A DNA stretch of 5,590 bases from Draconibacterium sp. (GCA_027011835.1 JALUZN010000470.1:1-5590); one strand, 5' to 3'. Numbered from the stretch's first letter, positions 1 to 4,895 are shown. Notes: generated by a model from the letters alone, not told the origin. Made by a program: numbers and translations.

Positions 1-105
1 AAACATTGATTAATAAAGTTAAATACTCCTGCTTATATGAGTCCAGAATAGGAAGAAAGAACTCCATCGAACTAATGCAAACACAGTATTAAGTTGACGC
101 TAATG

Positions 106-117
106 CGATGTACATCG
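106..117. repeat. Perfect 12-bp palindrome
   Basis: CGATGTACATCG is its own reverse complement across all 12 bases. It ends exactly where the larger palindrome at 118-203 begins. Seen directly. It could be a binding site for a dimeric protein or the border of a repeat element; the function is unknown. Confidence 0.75.
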
Positions 118-203
118 GGATTGATTCCATTGGACTTCAGCTATTTTTCATACCATAGCTTTGGCTGTGCTATAAAAACCGAGCTTTGCCAATGAAATCA
201 ACC
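118..203. repeat. Long imperfect palindrome (hairpin element)
   Basis: The outer arms TTGATTCCATTGG (121-133) and CCAATGAAATCAA (189-201) pair with one mismatch, and GG (118-119) can pair with CC (202-203). Further in, AGCT (139-142) pairs with AGCT (182-185), TTTTT (144-148) with AAAAA (174-178), and ATA (150-152) with TAT (171-173). At the centre CATAGC (154-159) pairs with GCTGTG (164-169) around a TTTG tetraloop, using one G-T wobble. All segments share a centre near base 161, so this is one long interrupted hairpin rather than chance short repeats. It resembles a REP- or MITE-like element or a structured RNA; which one cannot be told from a single copy. Confidence 0.65.
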
Positions 204-330
204 TGTCACTCTCGAAAATCCCCTTTAACTTTAAACAACTTTATTTAAAAGATTTACATTGTCGTTAACAACCTGTACCTATTTGTGAATATTTATTTTT
301 GGAATTAATATGTTTAAAAATCCATTTAAT

Positions 331-338
331 TAGTTTTG
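331..338 (+). promoter_or_regulatory. Putative thyA promoter -7 box
   Basis: TAGTTTTG matches the Bacteroidota TAnnTTTG -7 consensus exactly. The upstream TTTG (-33) box is not well placed: the best is TATG at 309-312, with an 18-nt spacer. Transcription would start near 345, giving a leader of about 50 nt before the ATG at 397. Confidence 0.45.
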
Positions 339-342
339 TATA

Positions 343-370
343 TCGAAATTTTCCTCGCAGGATATTTCGA
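343..370. promoter_or_regulatory. Inverted repeat over predicted thyA transcription start
   Basis: TCGAAAT (343-349) and ATTTCGA (364-370) are perfect 7-bp inverted repeats separated by 14 nt. They begin a few bases after the putative -7 box, so they fit either an operator or a weak hairpin at the 5' end of the thyA-folA mRNA. The role is inferred from position only. Confidence 0.4.
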
Positions 371-396
371 AAAGAATTATTTAAACCCGTATAAAA

Positions 397-1191
397 ATGA
401 GGCAGTATTTAAATTTATTGGAAACAATTCTTGAAAAGGGGACAAAAAAAGAAGACCGTACCGGAACCGGAACAATTAGCCGGTTTGGTCATCAAATGCG
501 GTTCGATTTAAGCGAAGGCTTTCCAATTATTACCACAAAAAAGTTGCATCTGAAATCGATTATTCACGAATTGCTTTGGTTTTTAGCCGGCGACACAAAT
601 ATTAAATACCTTACCGATAACGGTGTGCGAATATGGAATGAGTGGGCCGACGAAGATGGCGGGCTTGGGCACATTTACGGTTATCAGTGGCGCAGTTGGC
701 CAACACCCGATGGAAACCACATCGATCAGATTAGTAATATTATCGACTCCATTCAAAACAATCCCGACTCGCGGCGACACATTGTAAGTGCATGGAATGT
801 AGGCGAGTTAGATAAAATGAACCTGCCGCCCTGCCACATTCTTTTTCAGTTTTATGTGGCCAACGGAAAACTCTCGTGCCAGTTGTATCAACGCAGTGCC
901 GATATTTTTCTCGGGGTTCCGTTTAATATTGCATCGTACGCATTGCTAACAATGATGGTGGCACAGGTTACCGGATTGCAGCCGGGCGAATTTATTCACA
1001 CGCTGGGCGATGCACACATCTACTCGAACCATATCGAGCAGGTTAAGTTACAACTTACGCGCCAACCGTTTGCTTTGCCACAAATGAAAATTAATCAGCA
1101 GGTTAAAAGTATTTTCGATTTTAAATACGACGATTTCGAACTTGTAAACTATCAAGCGCACCCACATATTAAAGGGAAAGTAGCTGTTTAA
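397..1191 (+). CDS. thyA: Thymidylate synthase
   Basis: Makes dTMP from dUMP in the cytoplasm, using 5,10-methylene-tetrahydrofolate as both carbon donor and reductant and releasing dihydrofolate. The protein is 264 residues, the same length as E. coli ThyA, and aligns with it by eye without gaps. The nucleophile Cys146 sits in PPCHILFQFYV. Also present are Arg21 (DRTGTGT), Glu58, Tyr94, Arg126-Arg127 (PDSRRHIVSAWN), Arg166 (YQRSADIFLG), Asp169, Asn177, and His207/Tyr209 (DAHIYSNH), the usual dUMP and folate contacts. The ATG at 397 is chosen because MRQYLNLLE matches the family N-terminus. It ends in tandem in-frame stops (TAATAA, 1189-1194), 9 nt before folA, so the two are almost certainly co-transcribed. 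Nothing looks truncated or unusual. This is the classic ThyA, not the flavin-dependent ThyX. Confidence 0.98.
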   Translation: MRQYLNLLETILEKGTKKEDRTGTGTISRFGHQMRFDLSEGFPIITTKKLHLKSIIHELLWFLAGDTNIKYLTDNGVRIWNEWADEDGGLGHIYGYQWRSWPTPDGNHIDQISNIIDSIQNNPDSRRHIVSAWNVGELDKMNLPPCHILFQFYVANGKLSCQLYQRSADIFLGVPFNIASYALLTMMVAQVTGLQPGEFIHTLGDAHIYSNHIEQVKLQLTRQPFALPQMKINQQVKSIFDFKYDDFELVNYQAHPHIKGKVAV

Positions 1192-1200
1192 TAAATAATT

Positions 1201-1695
1201 ATGATTCAAAAAAACATTTCAATAATAGTGGCCATTGCCGAGAATTTTGCCATTGGCAAAAACAACGACCTGCTTTTTCATCTGCCCAACGATTTAAAAC
1301 ATTTTAAAGAAATTACCAGCGGGCACACCATTATTATGGGGCGCAATACGTTGCTTTCGTTGCCAAAATGGCCCCTGCCAAACCGGCGACACATTGTTAT
1401 TACCGATAAAAAAGATGATGTTTTTGAAGGTTGCGAAACTGTTTTCTCGATTGATGAAGCCATTGAAAAAGTAAAAAACGAAGCGGAAGCTTTTGTTATA
1501 GGTGGCGGAATGATTTACCGTCAGTTTTTCCCCATTGCCGGGAAACTCTATTTAACATTGGTACATAAACCATTCGATGCCGATGTTTGGTTTCCCGAAA
1601 TCGACTACTCGGAGTGGAAAGAAATTTCGCGCGAAGATTTTCGCGATGAAAAAAACGGATTTAACTATTCGTACCTGAATTTAGAACGGAAATAA
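1201..1695 (+). CDS. folA: Dihydrofolate reductase
   Basis: Reduces dihydrofolate to tetrahydrofolate with NADPH, recycling the dihydrofolate made by the adjacent thymidylate synthase; it is the usual target of trimethoprim. The 164-residue length is typical. Landmarks, aligned by eye to E. coli FolA: AIG at 17-19 opening the Met20-type loop, catalytic acid Asp31 (LPNDLKHFK, equal to E. coli Asp27), Phe35, IIMGRNT (44-50, NADPH binding), Arg62 in LPNRRHIVIT (equal to Arg57, folate glutamate binding), the glycine motif IGGGMIYRQF (100-109), and Thr119 in LYLTLV. The position of E. coli Trp22 is Phe26 here. The ATG at 1201 lies 9 nt after the thyA stop with no Shine-Dalgarno, normal for this phylum. 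It is not a ThyA-DHFR fusion. Confidence 0.97.
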   Translation: MIQKNISIIVAIAENFAIGKNNDLLFHLPNDLKHFKEITSGHTIIMGRNTLLSLPKWPLPNRRHIVITDKKDDVFEGCETVFSIDEAIEKVKNEAEAFVIGGGMIYRQFFPIAGKLYLTLVHKPFDADVWFPEIDYSEWKEISREDFRDEKNGFNYSYLNLERK

Positions 1696-1760
1696 AAATT
1701 CAAAATTTATTTAAAAGTTGTGGAGATACACGTTTGAGTTTACATTATCCGTTTGTAAAA

Positions 1761-1834
1761 AACCTTATTTCAATAAAAAAACCTCTTAGTGGCCGTTGTA
1801 ATTCCCATTCGGGAACAACCTTATTAACCTTATT
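1761..1834 (+). repeat. Three copies of 9-mer AACCTTATT
   Basis: AACCTTATT occurs at 1761-1769 and as an exact tandem pair at 1817-1825 and 1826-1834. The tandem pair follows directly on the hairpin at 1795-1819 and overlaps its last bases. Seen directly; no function assigned. Confidence 0.6.
1795..1819 (+). terminator. Possible thyA-folA terminator hairpin
   Basis: GTTGT (1795-1799) pairs with ACAAC (1815-1819) and TCCC (1803-1806) with GGGA (1811-1814) around an ATTC loop, leaving a 3-nt bulge. A T-rich but interrupted stretch follows (1821-1835, ending in five Ts). It is the best stem-loop after folA but starts 100 bp past the stop, and its U-tract is poor. Confidence 0.3.
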
Positions 1835-1909
1835 TTTGCAGATAGATTTTTTTAGTCTCCTATATTGAATATCGAATGATGTATTTTGAATTTCGATTTA
1901 AGAATCTAT

Positions 1910-2052
1910 GGCTACAAAATATTTGTAGCCCCGAGATTTATCTCGGGGATTGTGAATACGCGCAAAATCGGGCTTCAGTCCAACTTGTTCAGAATCTGGG
2001 CTAAAACCCAATGTTGTTGGGTTGCCTGTTTACCGTTGGATAAATCCAACGG
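1910..2052. repeat. Cluster of four hairpins, REP-like
   Basis: Four stem-loops lie in 143 bp. (1) GGCTACAAA 1910-1918 with TTTGTAGCC 1922-1930, 3-nt loop. (2) CCCCGAGAT 1929-1937 with ATCTCGGGG 1940-1948, sharing two bases with the first. (3) AACCCAA 2005-2011 with TTGGGTT 2017-2023, 5-nt loop; an alternative TGGG 1997-2000 with CCCA 2007-2010 competes with it. (4) CCGTTGGAT 2033-2041 with ATCCAACGG 2044-2052, 2-nt loop. All the stems listed are perfect. The dense short GC-rich palindromes look like the repetitive extragenic elements common in Bacteroidota genomes. That family assignment is from memory; only one copy is visible here. Confidence 0.75.
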
Positions 2053-2093
2053 CAAAGGATTTTCTTATAACACAGCAAATTCCAAATTTCAAT

Positions 2094-2121
2094 TTAAAAT
2101 CTGTGAATCTGTGGATTTTAA
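2094..2121. repeat. 8-bp dyad enclosing ATCTGTG direct repeats
   Basis: TTAAAATC (2094-2101) and GATTTTAA (2114-2121) are perfect inverted arms around a 12-nt loop. ATCTGTG occurs twice in the same stretch (2099-2105 and 2107-2113). Seen directly; it is probably part of another small intergenic repeat. Confidence 0.45.
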
Positions 2122-2154
2122 TTTTCAGATCACTATTGTCCGGGATAATTATTT

Positions 2155-2309
2155 AGATTGCTTCTCCTCGTTCCTCGTCATCGCAATGACGTTAATTTCA
2201 GATATTTGCCAGATTAAGGAACACTAAGAATAACTTCTTTCGCAAAGCAAGCCCAAACACGTACAATCAATATACAACTGGCGTCATTGGTAGCCCAGCG
2301 AAGCAATCT
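2155..2309. repeat. Inverted pair of a dispersed-repeat-like sequence
   Basis: AGATTGCTTC (2155-2164) and AATGACG (2185-2191) recur as the exact reverse complement, CGTCATT (2282-2288) and GAAGCAATCT (2300-2309). The two copies, about 37 and 28 bp, face each other across 90 bp. The first copy also contains a 6-bp hairpin, CGTCAT (2176-2181) with ATGACG (2186-2191). The wording CGTCATTGCGA...GAAGCAATCT is one I recall as a dispersed intergenic repeat in many bacterial genomes. The pair could be a composite or MITE-like unit. Confidence 0.65.
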
Positions 2310-2393
2310 CATATTTTAAACGGACACCAATGTATCTAATTATATTTTGCGTGTTTAATTGTTTTTCCGCCGACACTTTTTAAACCTTTGAGA

Positions 2394-2426
2394 ACTTTAT
2401 GAGTCTATTTCTCGTAAGTCTTTTTT
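2394..2426 (+). terminator. Terminator-like hairpin in lipoprotein leader
   Basis: ACTT-T-ATGAG (2394-2403) pairs with CTCGTAAGT (2411-2419) in nine pairs with one bulged T and one T-G wobble. The loop is 7 nt, and six Ts follow at 2421-2426. That is the shape of an intrinsic terminator, yet it sits 25 nt before the ATG of the lipoprotein gene. It could be an attenuator or could stop read-through from upstream. The stem is AT-rich, so it would be weak. Confidence 0.3.
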
Positions 2427-2451
2427 AACCAATACTTTAAAATTAACTATT

Positions 2452-3345
2452 ATGAAACTAAAAATTTTATTCTCTACATTAATTGTAGCCCTGCTTATTG
2501 TGGTTTCGTGCCAAAAGGAGGTTACAAAGAACACTGCGAAAATTGATAACGAAGCCCTTGCTACTGTTGCCGATGAGGTTATTGCTGATATTGATTTTGC
2601 CACTCTTTTAAACGATGTTGATGACGGCCTGTTTTGGGGCGACACCGGTTTTACGATGTTTAAATCGGCTGAAATTACCAACGAGCATTGTTGGGATAAA
2701 AAAACGAAAGTTGAGGAGGGAAACAAAATTATTGTTACTCTTGAATTTACCGGCAATTGCGAAAAAGAGGGGACAATTATAATTGAATACTTAAAACCGA
2801 ACGACAAAAACGGCGTTCGTAAAAAAACAATAACGTACGATAATTTTACCCGGAAAGGTGTAACTTTTAACGGAACAAAAACAATAGTTCGTGGAAAAGG
2901 CGACTACAACATTAAAGGCGAAATGACCATTGCAAGGTTAAACGACGAGGGTGTTGAAGTAACAATTACGCGCAATTATCAACGGGAGGTACACTGGCTA
3001 TGCGGATTGGATACACGCAAAACACGGGACGACAATATTTTTAAAATTACCGGAACAACCGAAGTGGAGAAAACTGTTGGCGATGAAAAAACATCGTACT
3101 CACGCAAAATTTTAAGACCACTGTTGGTTGTTAAAGCGTGCGAGTTAAAAATACAAGCCGGAGTTGTAAAAGTTGTAAAAGGCGACGGAACCGAAATTAC
3201 CATCGATTATGGTAAAGCACCCGAAAAAATTGAGTGTGGTGCAACATTCGAATGCAGTCAAAAGTTTACCGTTACAAAAGACGGGGAAACATACGATATG
3301 GAACTGGTTGACGGGAAACGGGTAAAAGTGTCGGATAACGAATAA
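2452..3345 (+). CDS. Lipoprotein of a Bacteroidota family of unknown function
   Basis: The 297-residue product starts with a lipoprotein signal peptide: Lys2/Lys4, a hydrophobic core at 5-18, and lipobox VVSC with lipidated Cys20. The mature protein should be anchored in the cell envelope, possibly the outer membrane or cell surface. The rest is beta-rich, with alternating polar/hydrophobic strands (ITYDNFTRKGVTFNGTKTI at 127-145; ITIDYG at 249-254). Besides Cys20 there are six cysteines (80, 103, 184, 230, 262, 268), enough for three disulfides. Recurring phrases such as the GN-C-x-GTI strand, the NGTKTI strand, and PLLVVKAC followed by IDYG recall a common group of uncharacterised Bacteroidota lipoproteins. 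That resemblance is from memory, and no function is known to me. It has no operon partner; it converges on ppa and the two share a terminator. The start is fixed by the signal peptide. Confidence 0.88.
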   Translation: MKLKILFSTLIVALLIVVSCQKEVTKNTAKIDNEALATVADEVIADIDFATLLNDVDDGLFWGDTGFTMFKSAEITNEHCWDKKTKVEEGNKIIVTLEFTGNCEKEGTIIIEYLKPNDKNGVRKKTITYDNFTRKGVTFNGTKTIVRGKGDYNIKGEMTIARLNDEGVEVTITRNYQREVHWLCGLDTRKTRDDNIFKITGTTEVEKTVGDEKTSYSRKILRPLLVVKACELKIQAGVVKVVKGDGTEITIDYGKAPEKIECGATFECSQKFTVTKDGETYDMELVDGKRVKVSDNE

Positions 3346-3350
3346 TATAC

Positions 3351-3376
3351 TCAACCCATTTCGCTTTTGGGTTTGA
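3351..3376 (+). terminator. Hairpin just after lipoprotein stop
   Basis: AACCCA (3353-3358) pairs with TGGGTT (3368-3373) across a 9-nt loop. TC (3351-3352) and GA (3375-3376) can extend the stem past a bulged T. AT-rich sequence follows but no run of Ts, so it is more likely a 3'-end structure helping the stronger terminator at 3396 than a terminator itself. Confidence 0.35.
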
Positions 3377-3395
3377 ATAAAATTATAAAGAGAGT

Positions 3396-3426
3396 AAAAA
3401 AGGAGGCAAAACAGCCTCCTTTTTTT
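3396..3426. terminator. Bidirectional Rho-independent terminator
   Basis: AGGAGGC (3401-3407) pairs with GCCTCCT (3414-3420) around a 6-nt loop. The stem is flanked by five As on the left (3396-3400) and six Ts on the right (3421-3426), so it works in both directions. On the + strand it ends the lipoprotein mRNA. On the - strand it ends ppa, whose stop codon (3427-3425) overlaps the T-tract. Confidence 0.92.
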
Positions 3427-4090
3427 ATGGTAATAACGTACCTAAATTTGCAAATTTATGGTTGTAATCGTCAATCGATGCCTGAATTACTTCCAACGCT
3501 TCTTCAGCACCATAAGTGGCAGTAATTTCTGTATCACTCTCTTGCCCCGGCATATCTTTATAGGTTAAAAAGTAGTGCTCTAACCGCTTTATAACAATGC
3601 CCGGCACATCGCTAATGTCTTTCATCTCTCCATAAACCGTATCGTTCAGTAAAACAGCAATAATTTTATCGTCGGCCTGTTTTCCGTCAATCATACGAAA
3701 CCCTCCAATGGGGCGTGCATTAACGAGCAAATCGCCGTGGGCAATATTTTTTTCGGTTAAAACGCAAATATCAATGGGGTCGCCATCGCCCATAATTCCT
3801 GTGCGATTGGTTTTTTTACTACAGTAATCGCCTATTCGTTTGCCGCAGAATGTTTGAGGAATAAACCCGTAAAGCGCAGGAACAACATTCGAAAACTTTT
3901 GTGGACGGTCAATTCGTAAATAACCACTGTCTTTGTCAATCTCGTATTTTACCGTATCGGTAGATACCACTTCTATAAAAGCGGTTAGCTCTTTGGGAGC
4001 TTTGTCGCCAATATGAACTCCGTGCCAGGGATGCGACTTATAACGAAGTCCCATCAATCGTCCTATAGGATCTGAAATTCTGTCTGCCAT
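3425..4090 (-). CDS. ppa: Inorganic pyrophosphatase, family I (soluble)
   Basis: Hydrolyses pyrophosphate to two phosphates in the cytoplasm with Mg2+, pulling forward nucleic acid synthesis and other activation reactions. The family I signature is complete: KYEID (48-52; Lys48 and Glu50 equal E. coli Lys29/Glu31), Arg62 in IDRPQK, Tyr74, the metal-binding motif DGDPID (Asp102, Asp104, Asp107), Asp135/Asp140/Lys142 in the IDGKQADDKIIAVL stretch, and Tyr177-Lys178 in HYFLTYKDMPG. At 221 residues it is longer than the 176-residue E. coli enzyme. The extra length is an N-terminal stretch (PIGRLMGLRYKSHPWHGV at 8-25) and an insert around 82-100 (CGKRIGDYCSKKTNRTGIM). I recall both from other Bacteroidota pyrophosphatases. 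The gene stands alone and diverges from the SOR-like gene. It is not a membrane proton-pumping pyrophosphatase. Confidence 0.97.
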   Translation of the reverse strand: MADRISDPIGRLMGLRYKSHPWHGVHIGDKAPKELTAFIEVVSTDTVKYEIDKDSGYLRIDRPQKFSNVVPALYGFIPQTFCGKRIGDYCSKKTNRTGIMGDGDPIDICVLTEKNIAHGDLLVNARPIGGFRMIDGKQADDKIIAVLLNDTVYGEMKDISDVPGIVIKRLEHYFLTYKDMPGQESDTEITATYGAEEALEVIQASIDDYNHKFANLGTLLP

Positions 4091-4143
4091 AATATTCTTT
4101 TTAGTTTATAAATACAACCGATAATTCTGAATATAGTTCAATA

Positions 4144-4151
4144 CAAATATA
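4144..4151 (-). promoter_or_regulatory. Putative ppa promoter -7 box
   Basis: Read on the minus strand, 4151-4144 is TATATTTG, an exact match to the Bacteroidota TAnnTTTG -7 box. It lies 53 nt upstream of the ppa ATG, implying a leader of about 45 nt. No clean TTTG -33 box lies at the usual spacing; the dyad at 4169-4187 occupies that position. Confidence 0.5.
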
Positions 4152-4168
4152 GTTTATTGAAATTCTCA

Positions 4169-4187
4169 TTTCACCATATTTGTGAAA
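4169..4187. promoter_or_regulatory. Operator-like dyad between ppa and SOR-like gene
   Basis: TTTCAC (4169-4174) and GTGAAA (4182-4187) are perfect inverted arms with a 7-nt centre. The dyad covers the -33 region of the putative ppa promoter and lies between two divergent genes, a usual place for a dimeric regulator to bind. A regulatory role is inferred. Confidence 0.4.
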
Positions 4188-4312
4188 ATAATAAACAATT
4201 CTCTTATCAAGTTGTTTTGAAAGTATTGAAGTTTGATAAAAAAATCAGTTATAAAACATTCATGATAAAGATTTCATACACAGGAGCATGATTAAGTTAA
4301 AGCACTAATTCT

Positions 4313-4345
4313 CTTGTCTTGTGTCTTGATTCTTGTATCGTGATT
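4313..4345 (+). repeat. Degenerate heptad tandem repeat
   Basis: CTTGT (4313-4317) is followed by four 7-base units: CTTGTGT (4318), CTTGATT (4325), CTTGTAT (4332) and CGTGATT (4339-4345). The consensus is CTTGWDT. The array ends 14 bp before the ATG of the SOR-like gene, so it lies in its promoter or leader. No TAnnTTTG box is seen for that gene in the intergenic region. Confidence 0.6.
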
Positions 4346-4359
4346 CTAAATTTTAGCAT

Positions 4360-4782
4360 ATGAAAAACAGAAGAAATTTTATTAAAAAAGGAGCTTTATT
4401 GGCTTCGGCAGCAATGGTTTCAGCAACGGTATTTGCAAAATCCGAATCGGAGAAAAAGAAAAGTATTAATCTGCCCGGATTAGTTTTTACTGAAGAGAGC
4501 CAGGGAAAGTGGGAAGGAAAAGCAGGGAGCCATGTTCCAATTGTTACGGTTAACGGAAACAAAGTAAAATTGTTAACGAAACACGGTATGAGCAACTCCC
4601 ATTATATTGTTAGGCACACATTGGTCGATAAAGCCGGAACAATGATTGGGGCAAAAACTTTTTCGGGCGATGATGCAAAAGCCGAATCTACATTTGAACT
4701 TCCGGCAGGTTATAAAGGCAAACTTTTTGCCACAAGCTTTTGCAATAAACACGACTTTTGGGTAAAAGAGTTTGACGTGTAA
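4360..4782 (+). CDS. Tat-exported class II superoxide reductase-like protein
   Basis: The 140-residue product begins with a twin-arginine signal (NRRNFIKKG at 3-11, hydrophobic stretch 12-25, likely cut after VFA at 24-26), so it should be folded with its metal before export to the periplasm. Residues about 40-140 match the iron-binding domain of superoxide reductases (neelaredoxin/desulfoferrodoxin centre II). All five ligands of the His4-Cys iron site are in place: His58 (SHVP), His75 (KHGM), His81 (SHYI), Cys128 and His131 (CNKH). There is no N-terminal rubredoxin-like domain, hence class II. The usual Glu-Lys before the first His (EKHVP) is replaced by Gly56-Ser57. That pair supplies the sixth ligand and the substrate-guiding lysine in known enzymes, so activity may differ. 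Likely role: detoxifying superoxide to peroxide, or another redox or sulfur-oxyanion job. No electron-donor gene is adjacent. Confidence 0.87.
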   Translation: MKNRRNFIKKGALLASAAMVSATVFAKSESEKKKSINLPGLVFTEESQGKWEGKAGSHVPIVTVNGNKVKLLTKHGMSNSHYIVRHTLVDKAGTMIGAKTFSGDDAKAESTFELPAGYKGKLFATSFCNKHDFWVKEFDV

Positions 4783-4853
4783 TTTTTGGCTGTGATTTAC
4801 CGGGTTTAAAAGTCCAACTTACTTGGTGGATTCTGCTTAGTAATTAGTGATAA

Positions 4854-4895
4854 GCGCAGATTGTTTTGTAGGAATCTCTATGGGACAATCTGCGC
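4854..4895 (+). terminator. 19-bp hairpin downstream of SOR-like gene
   Basis: The arms 4854-4872 and 4877-4895 pair over all 19 positions around an AATC loop. The outer 11 pairs are perfect Watson-Crick (GCGCAGATTGT with ACAATCTGCGC). The inner eight include five G-T wobbles, which pair only in RNA made from the + strand. It sits 71 bp after the SOR-like stop and 40 bp before the stop of the convergent SH3b gene. There is no T-tract, so it is probably an mRNA 3'-end or processing structure, or a small repeat element, rather than a plain intrinsic terminator. Confidence 0.55.

Larger units (their letters stand above)
1..396. other. Intergenic region upstream of thyA
   Basis: No convincing gene is seen here. 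The + frame starting at base 3 is open from the window edge to a TAA at 90-92 (29 codons), so it could be the tail of an upstream gene. However, a minus-strand frame from ATG at 67-65 is also open to the left edge (22 codons), and nothing in the sequence decides between them. The rest holds a 12-bp palindrome (106-117), a long imperfect palindrome (118-203), an AT-rich stretch (204-330) and the thyA promoter area (331-396). Confidence 0.6.
1696..2451. other. 756-bp repeat-rich intergenic region
   Basis: No real gene is seen. A 113-codon open frame at 1886-2227 runs straight through four hairpins and a dispersed-repeat-like sequence and encodes nothing recognisable, so it is discounted. The region holds a possible folA terminator hairpin (1795-1819), 9-mer repeats (1761-1834), AT-rich degenerate words (GAATATCGAATGA at 1867-1879, GAATTTCGATTTA at 1888-1900), a hairpin cluster (1910-2052), a dyad (2094-2121), an inverted repeat pair (2155-2309), and a terminator-like hairpin before the lipoprotein gene (2394-2426). 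Confidence 0.8.

Noticed and set aside
1..92. Partial gene at the left edge (plus frame to TAA at 90-92, or minus frame from ATG at 67)
   Set aside because: Both strands are open over a short stretch and neither translation is recognised; too little sequence to call.
259..290. Origin-like motifs (GTTAAC palindrome and TTTGTGAATA resembling a DnaA box)
   Set aside because: Only one imperfect DnaA-like box, no cluster and no dnaA or dnaN gene nearby.
1886..2227. Plus-strand open frame of 113 codons in the repeat-rich gap
   Set aside because: It runs through four hairpins and a dispersed-repeat-like sequence, and the translation has no recognisable domain or signal. It is non-coding repeat DNA.
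1910..2309. CRISPR array or insertion sequence
   Set aside because: The repeats differ from each other and have no regular spacers, and no transposase or Cas gene is present.
2397..2807. Minus-strand open frame of 136 codons antisense to the lipoprotein gene
   Set aside because: The plus strand encodes a clear signal peptide and lipobox here; the antisense product is Ser/Ile-rich with no domain.
4783..4853. Short hairpin CCAA-N5-TTGG (4814-4826) after the SOR-like stop
   Set aside because: A four-base stem without a T-tract is within chance for AT-rich DNA.
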